A stretch of 64,000 nucleotides of DNA from Triplophysa rosa (GCF_024868665.1 NW_026634485.1:106583-170582); one strand, 5' to 3'; numbered from the stretch's first letter, positions 49,909 to 60,960 are shown. Numbers and translations: made by a program. The notes: generated by a model not told the origin, from the sequence alone.

Positions 49909-51089
49909 AAGGTAACTATAGAATTAATGCCACACTTCATGTGTCATGACGAACCACAACAATTTAAACACAACATTGCTGAGGTAAACCCGGCGTTGTG
50001 GTCACAGTATAAAGATGAATCAGGCCTTGTTGTTATACCCCCTTACAAGGCGAAATTGATCACATAGAAGCCTGTGTACATGAAGCAATACCCATTGTCA
50101 CCCGAAAAGGTTAAGGGTATTCAACCAGTAATTGATAATTTTTGAAACAAGGGGTTATTGTCCCCACTCACTCACCTTACAATACACCAATCAATCCCAT
50201 CAGGAAAGCTGATGGAACAAGTTGGCGTTTGACACAAGACTTGAGGGCTATCAATTCATTAATAATTTCTCTGGCCCCGATTGTGCTTGATGTTCCAACT
50301 ATTCTAAATTCAAAACCACACAATCACACCCACTTCACGGTGGTGGATTTGTGTGCAGCTTTCTTCTCTATCCCCGTCCATGCAGATACTCAGCCGTTGT
50401 TTGCATTTACATTTAAAGGTGCGCAGCTGACCTGGACACGCCATGCTCAGGGTTTTGTTGACAGCCCAGCCGTCTTCTCCGCTGCAGTGAAACGTGTATT
50501 GGACACAATAACTGACCTGCTGTCTACGGTATGTGACCTACAGTATACTGATGACATTTTAATCTCCGCTGAAACTGAGGCTGACTGTTTGCAGGCCTCA
50601 ATTGATGTCTGCAATGTGCTTGCGACCACTGGATTTAAAGCCTCAAATGACAAACTGCAGTGGGTGCAACCCAAAGACCATTACCTGGGCCACATCATTT
50701 CACAGGGCCTGAAGGCCATTTCAGCTGAGAGGGTGCAGCTGATAAAGACTATGCGTACTCCAGCAACTGTGATACAGCTACAAAGTTTTTTGGGGTTGGT
50801 GAACTATTGCCGTGCATGGATACCTGACTGTGCGTATCATGACAAAGGCCTACGATGTCTCATTCAACATGGCATGGGTCCGAGGGACTCGTTGAACTGG
50901 ACTTCTGAAGCGGAAGAACATTTTGATGCATTGAAGATTGCTATCACGTGCGCTCCTGCATTGGGGATACCAGACTATTCAAGGCTGTTTCACTTGTATG
51001 CGGGGGAGGCTATGGGTGTTGCAATGGGCGTTTTGACCCAAGAGCATGGTGGCAAACCACGCCCTATTTCTTATTTGTTTCTTCCCTAG
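49909..51089 (+). pseudogene. Retroviral reverse transcriptase, truncated
   Basis: RT fingers start in broken frames (49990-50140, with stops at 50067 and 50142). From 50142 the frame is open for 315 codons: SPYNTPINPIRK, LTQDLRAINSL, FTVVDLCAAFFSIPVHADTQ, LTWTRHAQGFVDSPAVF and the catalytic LQYTDDILI (YTDD, carrying both Asp). A connection domain follows (SFLGLVNYCRAWIPD) and ends at GGKPRPISYL. RNase H is absent. Confidence 0.85.
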
Positions 51090-51424
51090 GAGACATGGAG
51101 GTGATCCTGGATGACCACGTGATTTCCCTTATTGATAAACTGAATTTTGTGTGTGCTGATGTTTCTCTTCCTCTCCATATTCCGTCAGATAAGCCCACCC
51201 ATAATTTCATTCCAGGCCAACAGGTGCTGATTCGGAGTCTGAAACCAGTCGCCGTGGGGGAACCGAGATACCTGGGCCCAGCTTTAGTTATCTCAGTAAC
51301 GAGATCTGGAGTGCTGACGGATCATCAACCGCAGTTGATTCACGCATCCAGGCTGAAGCATCTGCCAACATCCGCATCACCAATTGACACTGTAGGGCCT
51401 AAGAAGCCTGCCCAAAGTGTGTGA
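51090..51424 (+). pseudogene. Retroviral integrase C-terminal fragment
   Basis: In a shifted frame (that of 50948-51424): FIPGQQVLIRSLKP, EPRYLGPALVISVTRSGV and LIHASRLKHLP, which fit the SH3-like C-terminal DNA-binding domain of gammaretroviral integrase. The zinc-binding and catalytic core domains are missing. The deletion joins the end of the RT connection region directly to this piece. Confidence 0.7.
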
Positions 51425-51752
51425 CAGGGCACTGGTGAGAGGGCTTGTGCCAGAAAGAAGACCCTTGCTCTTTTAGTGGGTGAGAGGGCCACCTGTCAGC
51501 TGAACATAGGACCTGGGCAAATTTTGCCCCATTTATAGCTTCCCGATCACCTCTGAAGGTTCCCCTGTTACACCTTTGGGTCTAAATTGTCCAATATGTC
51601 AGTCATATTTCTGGTATTGATCCTGGCCAGTGCACAAGCAATTAAATTTACAGATTAGGAATTTTATTTATTATTTAGCATTTTTACTTTTACTGTTTAT
51701 CATGGATACGGAAAATTAAATGGCAAGTCATGAATGACTTACAGAGGGCAAC
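51425..51752 (+). other. Retroviral 3' non-coding sequence, no env visible
   Basis: Short sequence between the integrase remnant and the 3' LTR with no long frame. A weak purine tract (cagagggcaac) precedes the LTR. Confidence 0.5.
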
Positions 51753-52036
51753 TGTTAGATTTAATTTCTGCATAAATAAATACAAGCCCACAAAATCAGG
51801 GATTGTGAAGTTGTTAAGATCACTATACTTTGCTGACTATATAGTAGGAGGGTAGGAGGAAGGGGAGGAGGGGATTCCTTCTAAGCTAAACATTTTTTGT
51901 CCGAACATTTCTTTTTGTGCTCCCAGATCTGGAGAAGAATTCTCTCACAACATCCAACCTATTTCTGATTTGATTTTACTGGTGATCCAAAACACAGAAA
52001 GAAACTTAGTGTTCGTAAGGAACCAGAAATGTAACA
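51753..52036 (+). repeat. Retroviral LTR (3' copy), core promoter deleted
   Basis: Begins TGTTAGATTTAATTTCTGC and ends ccagaaaTGTAACA, 284 bp. Relative to the 5' copy it lacks the segment with TATA and aataaa (junction near 51905) but keeps the true LTR end that the 5' copy has lost. Confidence 0.75.
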
Positions 52037-52038
52037 AG

Positions 52039-52140
52039 TGGGGGCTTCGTCCGGTTTACTCATCGGTAATCCGGGGAAATTTTGATAATTCTGTGTTTTG
52101 AAGACCGCGCTAGACTGAAAGACTGAAAATTTAACAGTAT
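52039..52140 (+). other. Primer-binding-site-like sequence and second retroviral leader
   Basis: tgggggcttcgtccgg starts two bases after the LTR end and resembles the 3' end complement of tRNA-Pro used by gammaretroviruses (one extra t). It is followed by a leader whose ttgataattctgtg and gaagaccgcgctagactgaa also follow the 5' LTR at 46680. A leader downstream of the second LTR means that this LTR once served as a 5' LTR. Confidence 0.72.
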
Positions 52141-52145
52141 TATTA

Positions 52146-53652
52146 CAGTTTTTTTCAACTGCTTGCACACAAAATGTTTATTTGTCACACAATTTCTGAA
52201 ACCTGACACTCAAACACCAGAACCGCACACCAAATCGGCAAAACCATACACTAATTCTCGACCTTTGACTCGGTTTTCAGTTTCATAAAACACTTTTTGC
52301 AAAACACAACACACAATTCTCTATGTAACACACAAAAATCTTACAGGAAGTATATTGATTTCCTTTTTCAAACACAACCAATCAAAATGCCACACTAATT
52401 CGTCAGTGCCTCACACTAACTCCTCACATGTGCAAACACACATTGCTTTACTTAACACCAACCAATCATGACTTTAGAAGAGGCCTATAAATAGGCCAAG
52501 GGTCAAGTTATAGGTTTTGAACAATGGATGCAAACAATGTAGACAGAGTAAGTGGAGTTGGAGGGAGAGCCAGAGGATGAGGCAGAGTTCGAATTAGAGG
52601 ACGAGTCGGAAGAAGAGGAGGAAGACGAGGAACAAGAAGTGTGGTCTCGAATGAGATCAGGGCTACAGTCATTGATCATGTGATAAACCACGGTTTACTG
52701 TAACAACAAGAGAGGCTGTACAGAGAGCCCAGCCCAATTTGAGTCGATTTACAATGGCAGGTATAATTTGAACCTTTAGAAATGAGAAAAGGTATGTAAC
52801 AATCTACTGTTATGTACACATGTTGTAATGTACACAAACAGTAGGCTATAATACATGTACAGTATTTTACAGTAGTACCCTTGCATTCATTTACTATGGT
52901 GCACTGCATTGGTCACAGTCTGGTGAGGTATCACACTGTACAGCAGTACAGCCAACTGGAAGAAGACATTCTGACCATATTGTATAAAATAGTATATTAT
53001 GTTACAGTTTATGGCACACACTCACACTGTTCCTGAATCTTCTACAGAGTGGAAAGGCGAAGGTTTCATGTTCACTGAAGAGCAAGAGACGGCTATCGTG
53101 AATTTAGTTTTGGCCAATAATGCTTTTAGAATTTGTGAAATATACGCAACCATATGCTTACTGTAATGATGCCACAATTTTTGTGAACATAAATGCTGCG
53201 AGTCCCTCAACAATACATCGTGTCCTCCAGAATTTTTTTTTCCATACCTTGTACAGTAATACTGTATTCACAACCAGCAAAAACATAAATAAACACAAGA
53301 AATAAAAAGTTTGGCTTTTGTTTTTACAGTGAATTTTAAACATCTCTCTGCCAATTTCTTTCAATCTTGTACAGAAATGTACAGAGGAGCTCATGAACTA
53401 AGAGCTTTAGGTTTTGAATAACTGTGTGTACATGATATATCCCAAAATATAACATTACGGTAAAAGTGTTTGCAACAGAAGACAAATGTTTGCTTTTGAA
53501 ATGTGTTTGTGATATTTTTAATGTAGTGCTTCATTTTGAAAGAGATGTGAGGCATTTTGCATTTTGTGTGTGCAATTCTTGGATTTGTGTGTAAAGTTTT
53601 GAAAAAAAGAGGCAGCTTTTTGAAAATGTGTGTAAGCAGTTGAAAAAAACTG
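52146..53652 (+). mobile_element. Tc1/mariner-type DNA transposon, decayed
   Basis: TIRs cagtttttttcaactgctt and its complement (24 of 25 bases over the full arm), flanked by TA on both sides. The interior keeps fragments of a transposase: an Arg/Gly-rich N-terminus around 52550-52640, then, in a broken frame near 53040-53230, FTEEQETAIVNLVLANNA and STIHRVLQN, which fit the paired-type DNA-binding half of a mariner-like transposase. The catalytic half is missing. Confidence 0.7.
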
Positions 53653-53655
53653 TAA

Positions 53656-54673
53656 CCATCTTCTTGACATGACATGTGCCTAAAGCATATAAGGTGGCTG
53701 TTATAAGGCCCCTTGTCAAAAAACCCCAACTCGACCCTAGAGAACTAAGGAACTACAGGCCTATATCGAATCTACCTTTCATATCTAAAGTTCTGGAAAA
53801 AGTAGTTTCAACTCAATTATGCTCCTTCCTCCAAAGGAATGACATCAATGAAGAATTCCAGTCTGGATTTAGAGCATGTCACAGTACAGAGACTGCTTTG
53901 ATCAGAGTTACAAATGATCTGCTATTGGCGTCTGACCGAGGTTGTATCTCGTTATTGGTGCTGCTAGACCTTAGTGCTGCATTCGATACCATTGACCACA
54001 GCACACTCCTACATAGACTCGAAAATTACGTGGGCATTAAAGGAATAGCTTTGAAATGGTTTAAATCTTATTTATCCGACCGTTTTCAATTTGTAGCAAT
54101 AAACAATGAGGTGTCACACAAATCGCAAGTCCAGTACGGTGTACCACAGGGCTCAGTCTTAGGGCCTCTGCTCTTCGCATTATACATGCTACCTCTAGGA
54201 GATATAATAAAGCGACACGGAGTTAGCTTTTACTGTTATGCTGATTGTGGCAGAAGGGGCGTGGTTTAGCGAAGTCTGCAGCGGGAGAGAGAGTGAGGAG
54301 ACGAGCGGGGATTGAGTGTGGCAGACGAAAATCACGAACACCTGTGTCTCATTCCAGCAAGTGGCGTGGGGAGGCATAAAAGCCAGTGAGGCAGAGACGA
54401 TGGGGGAGAGAGATCGGGACTACTGCTGGTAGACGCGGACGAGGAGAGTGAGCGACAACCCGGAAGCGAGACGGAAAGGACTGAGTTTACGAGTCTGAAA
54501 AGAACAGTTAAGATTAGCGCGAGAAGCGCAAGTGTTATTTTGTGTTTAAGTATAAAAAGGCTTTACTTGCCAGCAGTAGTCATGCCTGATTCCAGCCTCT
54601 TCCTTCCTACTCTGTGTTACTCTTGTTACACTGATGATACTCAACTTTATATTTCCTCGAAGCCTCATGAAAC
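53656..54673 (+). pseudogene. L2-like LINE reverse transcriptase, probable continuation of 43640-46298
   Basis: [20 protein letters not shown] begins a reading open from 53676 to 54245: [73 protein letters not shown] and CYAD. The catalytic YADD codon run is split by a solo LTR (54246-54630) and resumes as DDTQLYISS (54631-54670). It is then cut by DIRS sequence. Near-identical to 1-545. Relative to the order of LINE ORF2, it starts only about ten residues after the point where the left part stops at 46298. Confidence 0.85.
54246..54630 (+). mobile_element. Solo LTR, 385 bp, with 5-bp target duplication
   Basis: Starts TGTGGCAGAAGG and ends actcTTGTTACA. The LINE pentamer ctgat flanks it on both sides (54241-54245 and 54631-54635). 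A TATA-like cataaaag lies near 54376 and tataaaaagg near 54551. It interrupts the RT catalytic motif of the LINE, which gives its exact limits. Confidence 0.9.
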
Positions 54674-55006
54674 CATCTTGGTTACGGATGTAACCTCGGT
54701 TCCCTGATGGAGGGAACGAGACGTTGTGTCGAACCGACAGAATGGGGTTTGTCTTGAGAACCTATCATCTTCTGAGTATTTAGAAAAGGCCAATGAAAAT
54801 TGGTGAATGAAATTTGCATGCCGGGCTCCTCCCCGAATGTCCGGGTATAAGAGGGAAGCCGGCGTGCTCATTCATTCACCTTTGGTCTGAGGAGCCTAAA
54901 GCATCCTCCCCCGACCGCTGGGGTGGGCGGCCAGTGTTGTGGCATGAGGGACACATCGTCTCGTTCCCTCCATCAGGGAACCGAGGTTACATCCGTAACC
55001 AAGATG
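54674..55006. repeat. Perfect 50-bp inverted repeat at the DIRS end
   Basis: Arms 54674-54723 and 54957-55006 are exact complements (the left one begins catcttggttacggatgtaa). The 233-bp spacer also carries the direct repeat cgaaccgacagaatggggtt (again at 55038-55057). Confidence 0.93.
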
Positions 55007-55367
55007 TTCCCTTTCTGTCGGTCTCTCGACGTTGTGTCGAACCGACAGAATGGGGTTCCTATGTAAGACACCACAGCACTGAGCCGCGTCACAATCTCTG
55101 TGGAGCGACGTTGACTGGCCTGGTCGAGTCACACGAACACGCTAACGTGAAATTATGACCCTCCAGTGGAGTTCTGCCCAGCCTGTCCCCTGGAAGGGTG
55201 CTTAGTGATGGATGGAATGCCTGTTCTTTACCCGAGGGGAAAGAAGTGAGGCGGGATCGCCACTGCTCCCCCCGGAGGGGGAAGGGCTTCCGCAGGCGTA
55301 CGCCCTACCGGCTGCCGGTCCCACACCTTGCCGGGATGCGGACTGACACCGGTTCTGCACGTAGGTA

Positions 55368-55900
55368 TTAGAATCTCACTGAGTTGTTGGGCATAGCCCA
55401 ACCCGCAGCTCTGCAGATGTATGCCAGAGAGGCGCCCTGAGCCAGTGCCCATGAGGGGTGTGCCTCACTCCCAACGGGCAGGGGCGAATAGAGATCGGTA
55501 TGCCCTAACGAGGGCATCCACGATCCAGTGCACCAGCCTCTGTTTGGAGACAGCCCTCCCTTCTGCTGACCTCCGAAACAGACAAAGAGCTGCTCAGAGC
55601 TTCTGGGCTCTGCGTGCGGTCCAAGTAGAGGCGCCGTGCGCGTACTGGACACGACATGAATAGGTTGGGTCTTCCTCCCCGGTGGGGAGCGCCTGCAGGT
55701 TCACCACCTGGTCTCTCGGGAGAGTGGTGGGAACCTTGGGCACGTAGCTGGGGCGGGGTCTCAAGATAACGTGAGAATCCCGGCCCCGAGTTCTAGGCAA
55801 TCTGTGGACATGGAGGGTGCTTGCCGATCCCCTACCCTCTTGGAGGTGAGCGCCATGCAAAAAGCCGTCTTTATCAGGACTGAGAAAGAGCGGCAACCCT
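55368..55900 (-). pseudogene. DIRS tyrosine recombinase remnant
   Basis: Minus-strand pieces in changing frames: HVILRPRPSYVPKVPTTLP and DQVVNLQALPTGEEDP, SEQLFVCFGGQQKGG, then PSWALAQGASLAYICRAAGW and RFYNL near the C-terminus. These fit the catalytic domain of the tyrosine recombinase that DIRS elements use in place of an integrase. The His-x-x-Arg block just before SWALAQG is damaged by a deletion, and frameshifts separate the pieces. Confidence 0.7.
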
Positions 55901-56394
55901 GAGAGGCTCGAAGGGGGCGGGGCCTCTTAAGGCCCGCCACCTAGGTCGCAAGAGGGTACGGAGCGCAGAAGGTGGTCACCCTCTCGCGCCCCTTAGGAAC
56001 CTAATGACCAGGCCGTGCTGTCCCAGAGGCTACCCAGCACTTGGGTCATGATGAGCGGCCGTAGCGGCTACATACATTCCCAGTGTGGAGGGGGAGAGGT
56101 TACTCCCCCGAGTCTCTCTTGAGGAAGGGACAGCTCGTACCCGACCGAGCAACTCCGCGGGTCTTCTCGCCGAGAAGAGCCCCAGGACGAGAAGAGGCGC
56201 CACCTATGGGCGTATAGCCGCCCAGTGGCCGAAGCCCTAGCCTGAGTGACGTCCCAACCAGACCGGGGGTGGGTCACTCAGGATCTCCTCGTCCCGTCCA
56301 GACATGGAGACCAGGTTTTTCCTGGGATGCCGTAACGTGCCCCTTCCCCTGGGGAAGCAGTCCGCCAGGGGGAGTGGCCAGGGGGGAGTTGTTG

Positions 56395-57290
56395 TCAGAG
56401 CCTTAGCTCTGAGAACCAAGTCCTGGTTAGGCCAAAAGGGGCGTAACTAGTACCACTTGATGCTCCTCTTCCCTGGCCTTGCACAGGACCTGTGCACTGA
56501 GGCTCACTGGGGGGAAGCGTACTTCCGCTTGTCCCGCAGCCAGCTGTGCGCAAGGGCATCCGTGCCAAGGGTTGCCTCGGACAGGGAGTACCAAAGCGGA
56601 CAATGGGTGGAGTCCGGGGAGGCAACAGGACCACCTGTGCCTGGCCGAACCTCTCCAAAATGAGCCGGCTGCGCGGGGATGGAGTCGCCACTCTCCACGA
56701 GGCGTCGACTGACGAGAGAGCGCATTGGCTGTCTGGTTCAGGACGTCTGGGATGTGTGTGGCTCGCAGGGAACTGATCACCTGCTGACTCCAGAGGAGGA
56801 AGTGCCGGGCGAGTCATGTTAGTTGCCGTGAGGGAATCCAATGATATACGCCACAGCAGCTGTGCTGTCCGACCGGACCAGCACGTGCTTGCCCTGCACG
56901 AGAGGTAGTAGCCTCCTCAATGCAAGTAGCACAACCAACAACTCTAGGCAGTTGAAATGCCAACGCAGGCGGGGACCCGTCCACCGCCCCGACACTGCTT
57001 GCCCGTTGCACACGGCACCCCAACCCTGCAGGGAGGCATCCCAAAGGGCCCCCCTGTCCATAAGAAGGTCATGGAGACCAGGGGATTAGGGTGTGTCGGC
57101 AGAAATGCGTGATGACCATATGCCTAATGCCGGTGTGCCGCTCTCCAAGGAACTTGACTCTGTAGCCAGTGTTGGAGCGGTCGTATGTGCATCGACCCGA
57201 GGGGGACCACCCCCGCCGAGGATGCCATGTATCCCAGGAGCCTCTGAAATTGTTTCAGGGGGACCGCTGACTGTCTGAGATCTTCAGGCA
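56395..57290 (-). pseudogene. DIRS reverse transcriptase/RNase H remnant
   Basis: WDASLQGWGAVCNGQAV, then HFNCLELLVVLLALRRLLPL and VLVRSDSTAAVAYI carry the RNase H core: D of DASL, E of CLELL, D of SDST (57061-56819). Downstream frames hold NALSRQSTPRGEWRLHP, FPPVSLSAQVLCKAREEE and LTRTWFSELRL. The thumb part upstream of 57061 is fragmentary, and the finger/palm region with the catalytic Asp pair lies beyond the truncation. Confidence 0.75.
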
Positions 57291-57693
57291 GTTCAANTAC
57301 GTTTTTATGTTTGTTTGTTAATGTTTGGTCTTTGTTAGTAGTTGGTTTTAGTTCCCCCGCAGTGTAGATAAATAAACCGCATGTGTATCCACGCTCGAAT
57401 TGTTTCTGTGTTTATTTATCACATATCAACGTCACTTAAACTGCTTGATTTCGTTAAGATTTCTGAAGTGGTACTGTACTACAGTAAGAGTATTGTTTTT
57501 CCAGGCCAGGGGAGTAATATTTCTTAGAGTTGATATATGATCTGCTGATCACTCGGTGGACGAGTGTATTTAGTTTGTCGCTGTTATTAGCTCTGCTGCA
57601 TCAGGTTAAAGTGTATAAAATAATTAATGGTTAATCACAATTAATTATACGTATGTTACTGTGGTTAAACTCATAGTTTCCCCGAAATACTCT
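57291..57693. other. Junction with one ambiguous base, no recognised feature
   Basis: N at 57297 follows directly after recognisable DIRS sequence. Homology to DIRS stops here, so the truncation could be an assembly artefact. The remainder is unassigned. Confidence 0.5.
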
Positions 57694-58501
57694 ACACAGG
57701 CATTAATGTGTGTAACCTGTCTCCCTCATATACAGTATGCACAAAAAGAACCTAATACTTTCAGTAATTTTGTCATTTTGTGAATCTCCTTTAGAACTGC
57801 CGAGCACAACTCCACTGCCTATTGCGGCTTCTCCTCGTGCAGCCCGCACTGGACCTGTTAAGACAGGATATTGAGTCTTTGTGTTGGACCATAACACATG
57901 GCCAGAGCCAATGAGAAATGCCATTGATGGTTTGCTGGCCAAGCACCATGGGAGCAAGGATCTCCTTAAAAATGTGGATGCAGAATATGCTGCTATGGTA
58001 CAGAGTGCCTGCACTGACCCCAACAGCCTGCTACACCCAACCACAAAGCAGCACATAAGCAGGTACATAAAACACCTTGCTAAAAAGAAGAACACAAACG
58101 CGTCTCTCAACACCAGCCCAGAAAAGCTTCTTGAGACACAGCAGTTATGGCAGCGACTTCACTCAGGAAGCAAAACCATTAGTGTTCCAGTGAAAACACT
58201 GCCACCTGCCCCATTTAATCCACTAGCAAAGAGCATTCCTGAGGCTGTCCCCCTGGACAAGGCAATGCTTGAGAAGATGGTAAAGGACATTGTAGAGAAG
58301 CAGCAGGCAGTACAGCATCAACAACAACAACAGCAGCAGATCCAAAAAACGCTAACTAGATCTTGTTTAGCTTGTGGCCAGCCAAAGTCTCGTTACCTGG
58401 GTGACGGCTCCTCAGTACATTTATTTTATCAGGCTGGTGATGTTAAGTACTTCTACTGCTCCAAGAAAGTATTTGACAAATACTCAGCAGAAGGCCTGAC
58501 A
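57694..58501 (+). pseudogene. Truncated inverted copy of the 60961-64000 gene
   Basis: Matches the complement of 61330-62137 over 808 bp with no net length change, so it includes the last part of intron 3, its acceptor (ctcctttag) and most of exon 4. Protein-level differences are few. A CGA-to-TGA change at 57872-57874 puts a stop shortly after the exon start, so only a 216-codon frame from 57881 (no ATG start) remains. It ends just after the first Cys module (CLACGQPKSRYL ... YCSKKVFDKY), where the second module should follow. Retained intron sequence shows that it arose by DNA-level duplication, not from mRNA. Confidence 0.88.
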
Positions 58502-60504
58502 GTATTCGACCAATCACTACGCACTGATTAACTGGCCAATAATAGCTCTTTTCAGAGCAATGAGCTTTGTAAAATATCAGCGCGTTTCAGAGAGGTGGGG
58601 GCAAAGAGGAGATACAAACATCCACTGTATGTGGAAAATACAGCGTTTTTTGAACCTTAAATCGTGTATACACATTGCATTCCATCTAAAACAAACGATA
58701 ATATTAGTTTTAGCCCTGTCATATGACCTCTTTAATTGTGAACAACAAAATGTGTTCCCTGGAAAGTAATTACTTAGTGAATGAATATCTATCCACGTTT
58801 TTAGAGATCGGTGTCTGTGTTGCATTATTTGTGAGATTTCTATGTGTGATGATGTTTAATGTCCCCGGCAAAGGATGTAGTCGTTGTTAGCAACCGCCGT
58901 TTTTAAGACACGATAAAGCTTTAAAAATCATGAGTGGGTTGTGTTCTATCAAAGTGAGGACAAAAACATGCACATCAATCTCAAATGGGTGCTCGACCAA
59001 GAGAGTAAATTTAAGTAGTAACAAAAGTCGGCACAAGCTCGTGTGCTCTAAACGTCACACGCCATGCGAGAGTTTTTTAAATAATAAAGTATTGACACTT
59101 TACACATTATATGTATCATGCTATTGTATACATTGTATTTAATCATATTATCTTTGTATTTTTCTATTGACGAAAAAATCCAAAAAAGGGTTAAAATTAT
59201 TTTTTGTCAGATTAGTTCAAAATCAGTTTTAACTGAATTTGTGTGCTGATTTATGTGTATCTGTATCAACATAGATAAAAGACAGTATGTTGTTGCATGT
59301 TTGAAAATCAGATGTGCTACATTTATTGCAAAAAAGAACCCAAATGCATGTACTTTACTGTATGAAAATAGTTGTTGTTGACATGCAGAGCCTTTATCAC
59401 TGACCTTTGAAGAACAACACTGAATCTGTGACGCATTCTCCTTTGGGACACTCAACAGCAGCGTCTAAATGGTTGGGGATACCAGGAAATTCCTGTTGGA
59501 TGTCTACAGGGTAGCCGTTCTCAAGGGTGTAGTTGTTATAACTAAATACTTTTACTAATCAGAGACCGTAAAATATGTATATTTGATCACGATTATTATA
59601 CGTATTTTCCTTTGAGCTAAACTAATTCCTTGACTGAAATTGATGTTTTAAATGATTCATTTCATGGATGTGATCTTGAAAGATCTGGTGGAGAAACCAT
59701 ATTTGGTGAGCTTTGCTCACCAATATAATAACGTTAGCTAAAACCGCTACAATATGAAACATTGCTGCTTGCACTTTTGGGGTCACCCGTAATGGTCCTG
59801 ATCAGTTATTTTAGCTGACCTGGTTTCGGCCAGTCGCACGTAGGTGTAGAGCACAGACTAGCCAATAGGAACAGGGGAATGTCCCGGGAGGCGTGACGAA
59901 AAAAAATACACAATTAGAGGTTAGAATCCCACCTCGGCCACAAATATCAAATGAGCTTGTGATCATTTTCTTATCTCTATGCACTCAATGTATTAAAAAA
60001 GTAACATTGTGCACAAAACTATAAGTAATCTTGTAAAAACTATTTGTGTATCATGTCCAAAATGTAAAGGAAATTTATTCTGAATAAACAATTACATTAT
60101 AATAGGGGTTAGTTATTATTGTTTATTTACTGTAAAATATTTGAATGTGAATAAATGAAATGATTGACTGAATGAACATTCGGATCATGTTTTAGAAACA
60201 TCAGTCATCTTTATTTGTAAAGATCCATTCACTTTATTTTGGACACATTTGTAAATGTTTTTTTTTAAAGAAATATGTACAAAAACAAAGAAAATGTGTT
60301 TTTATTAACAATATTAAGGAATGCAATAGAATATTAGGTGATCATGGTTTCCTGTCTTCCTGTGCCAAATTTGTAGTACTTTTTACATTTTTATTTTGAT
60401 AAGTAATTAAAAAATGATCATTAACAAAAAACTCTCAGTTTTGAGCTGCATTGGGAGAATGGGCAGTGGTAGTGTTCTCAGCATCTGAATTACTTGTTTA
60501 ACTG
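58502..60504. other. Spacer between the inverted copies; common repeat at 58502-58760
   Basis: 58502-58760 (ccaatcactacgcactgatt ... ttttagccctgtcatatgac) resembles a repeat that I recall as frequent in cyprinids, and begins right at the truncation point of the pseudogene. The rest is AT-rich without supported genes. Confidence 0.4.
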
Positions 60505-60905
60505 TTTTTGTGTATTTGGAACGGCACTACAATGCTCTGTTCCCTTCCATACATACATGGACACATTGAAATAAAGGAAATAAATAAATATTACAAGTGT
60601 AACAATATGTTTATTTATATATACTGTACATACATACACAAAACCTTGCACAAGCAATGCCTTTACAGTGTACATGAACAACTTGAAAAAAAGGAAATAA
60701 ATCAAAGTAAATAAATAAATATTAAGTGTATAAATATCAACATAAGTGTAACAATATGTTTATTTATATATACATACACAAAACCTTGCACAAGCAATGC
60801 CTTTACAGTGAACATGAACAAATGGAAATAAAGGAAATAAATAAATATTAAGTGTATAAATATCAATTTAAGTGTAACAATGTGTTTAAATATATACATA
60901 AACTT
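60505..60905. repeat. Degenerate tandem repeat, about 130-145 bp unit, three copies
   Basis: aagtgtaacaatatgtttat recurs at 60595, 60741 and (diverged) 60871. The unit also contains caaaaccttgcacaagcaat gcctttacagtg and aggaaataaataaatatta. It lies in the 3' flank of the minus-strand gene ending at 60961. Confidence 0.7.
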
Positions 60906-60960
60906 AGAGTCTTTGGCAGTCTGATATGACATGCCCAGACTGTGTTATGTAGCAGTCAAG

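Larger units (their letters stand above)
46299..52140 (+). mobile_element. Endogenous retrovirus, gammaretrovirus-like, defective
   Basis: Ancient proviral remnant in the order LTR, leader with a splice-donor-like cag|gtaagag (46749-46757), gag, pro, RT, a deletion, the integrase C-terminus, LTR and a second leader. Gammaretroviral traits: a Gag start suited to myristoylation, one zinc knuckle, gag and pro in one frame separated by a single UAG, and a proline-tRNA-type primer site. No env reading is seen. Disabling changes include a large insert in gag, stops in pro, frameshifts before and after RT, and loss of RNase H and most of integrase. It lies inside a LINE. Confidence 0.85.
54674..57290 (-). 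mobile_element. DIRS-type tyrosine-recombinase retrotransposon, decayed
   Basis: Minus-strand element truncated in its RT at about 57290. Coding remnants in order: RT thumb (57290-57090), RNase H (57061-56819), linker (56841-56395) and tyrosine recombinase (about 55900-55400). The last 1 kb (54674-55370) is non-coding terminal sequence with a long inverted repeat. Its left limit abuts the LINE at cctcatgaaac. It is GC-rich compared with its surroundings. Confidence 0.8.

Noticed and set aside
55368..57089. Plus-strand frames in the GC-rich DIRS region
   Set aside because: Shadows of the minus-strand recombinase and RNase H readings.
57881..58531. Independent 216-codon gene
   Set aside because: It is a truncated copy of the 60961-64000 gene, has no ATG start and follows an in-frame stop. 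Its last codons come from unrelated repeat sequence.
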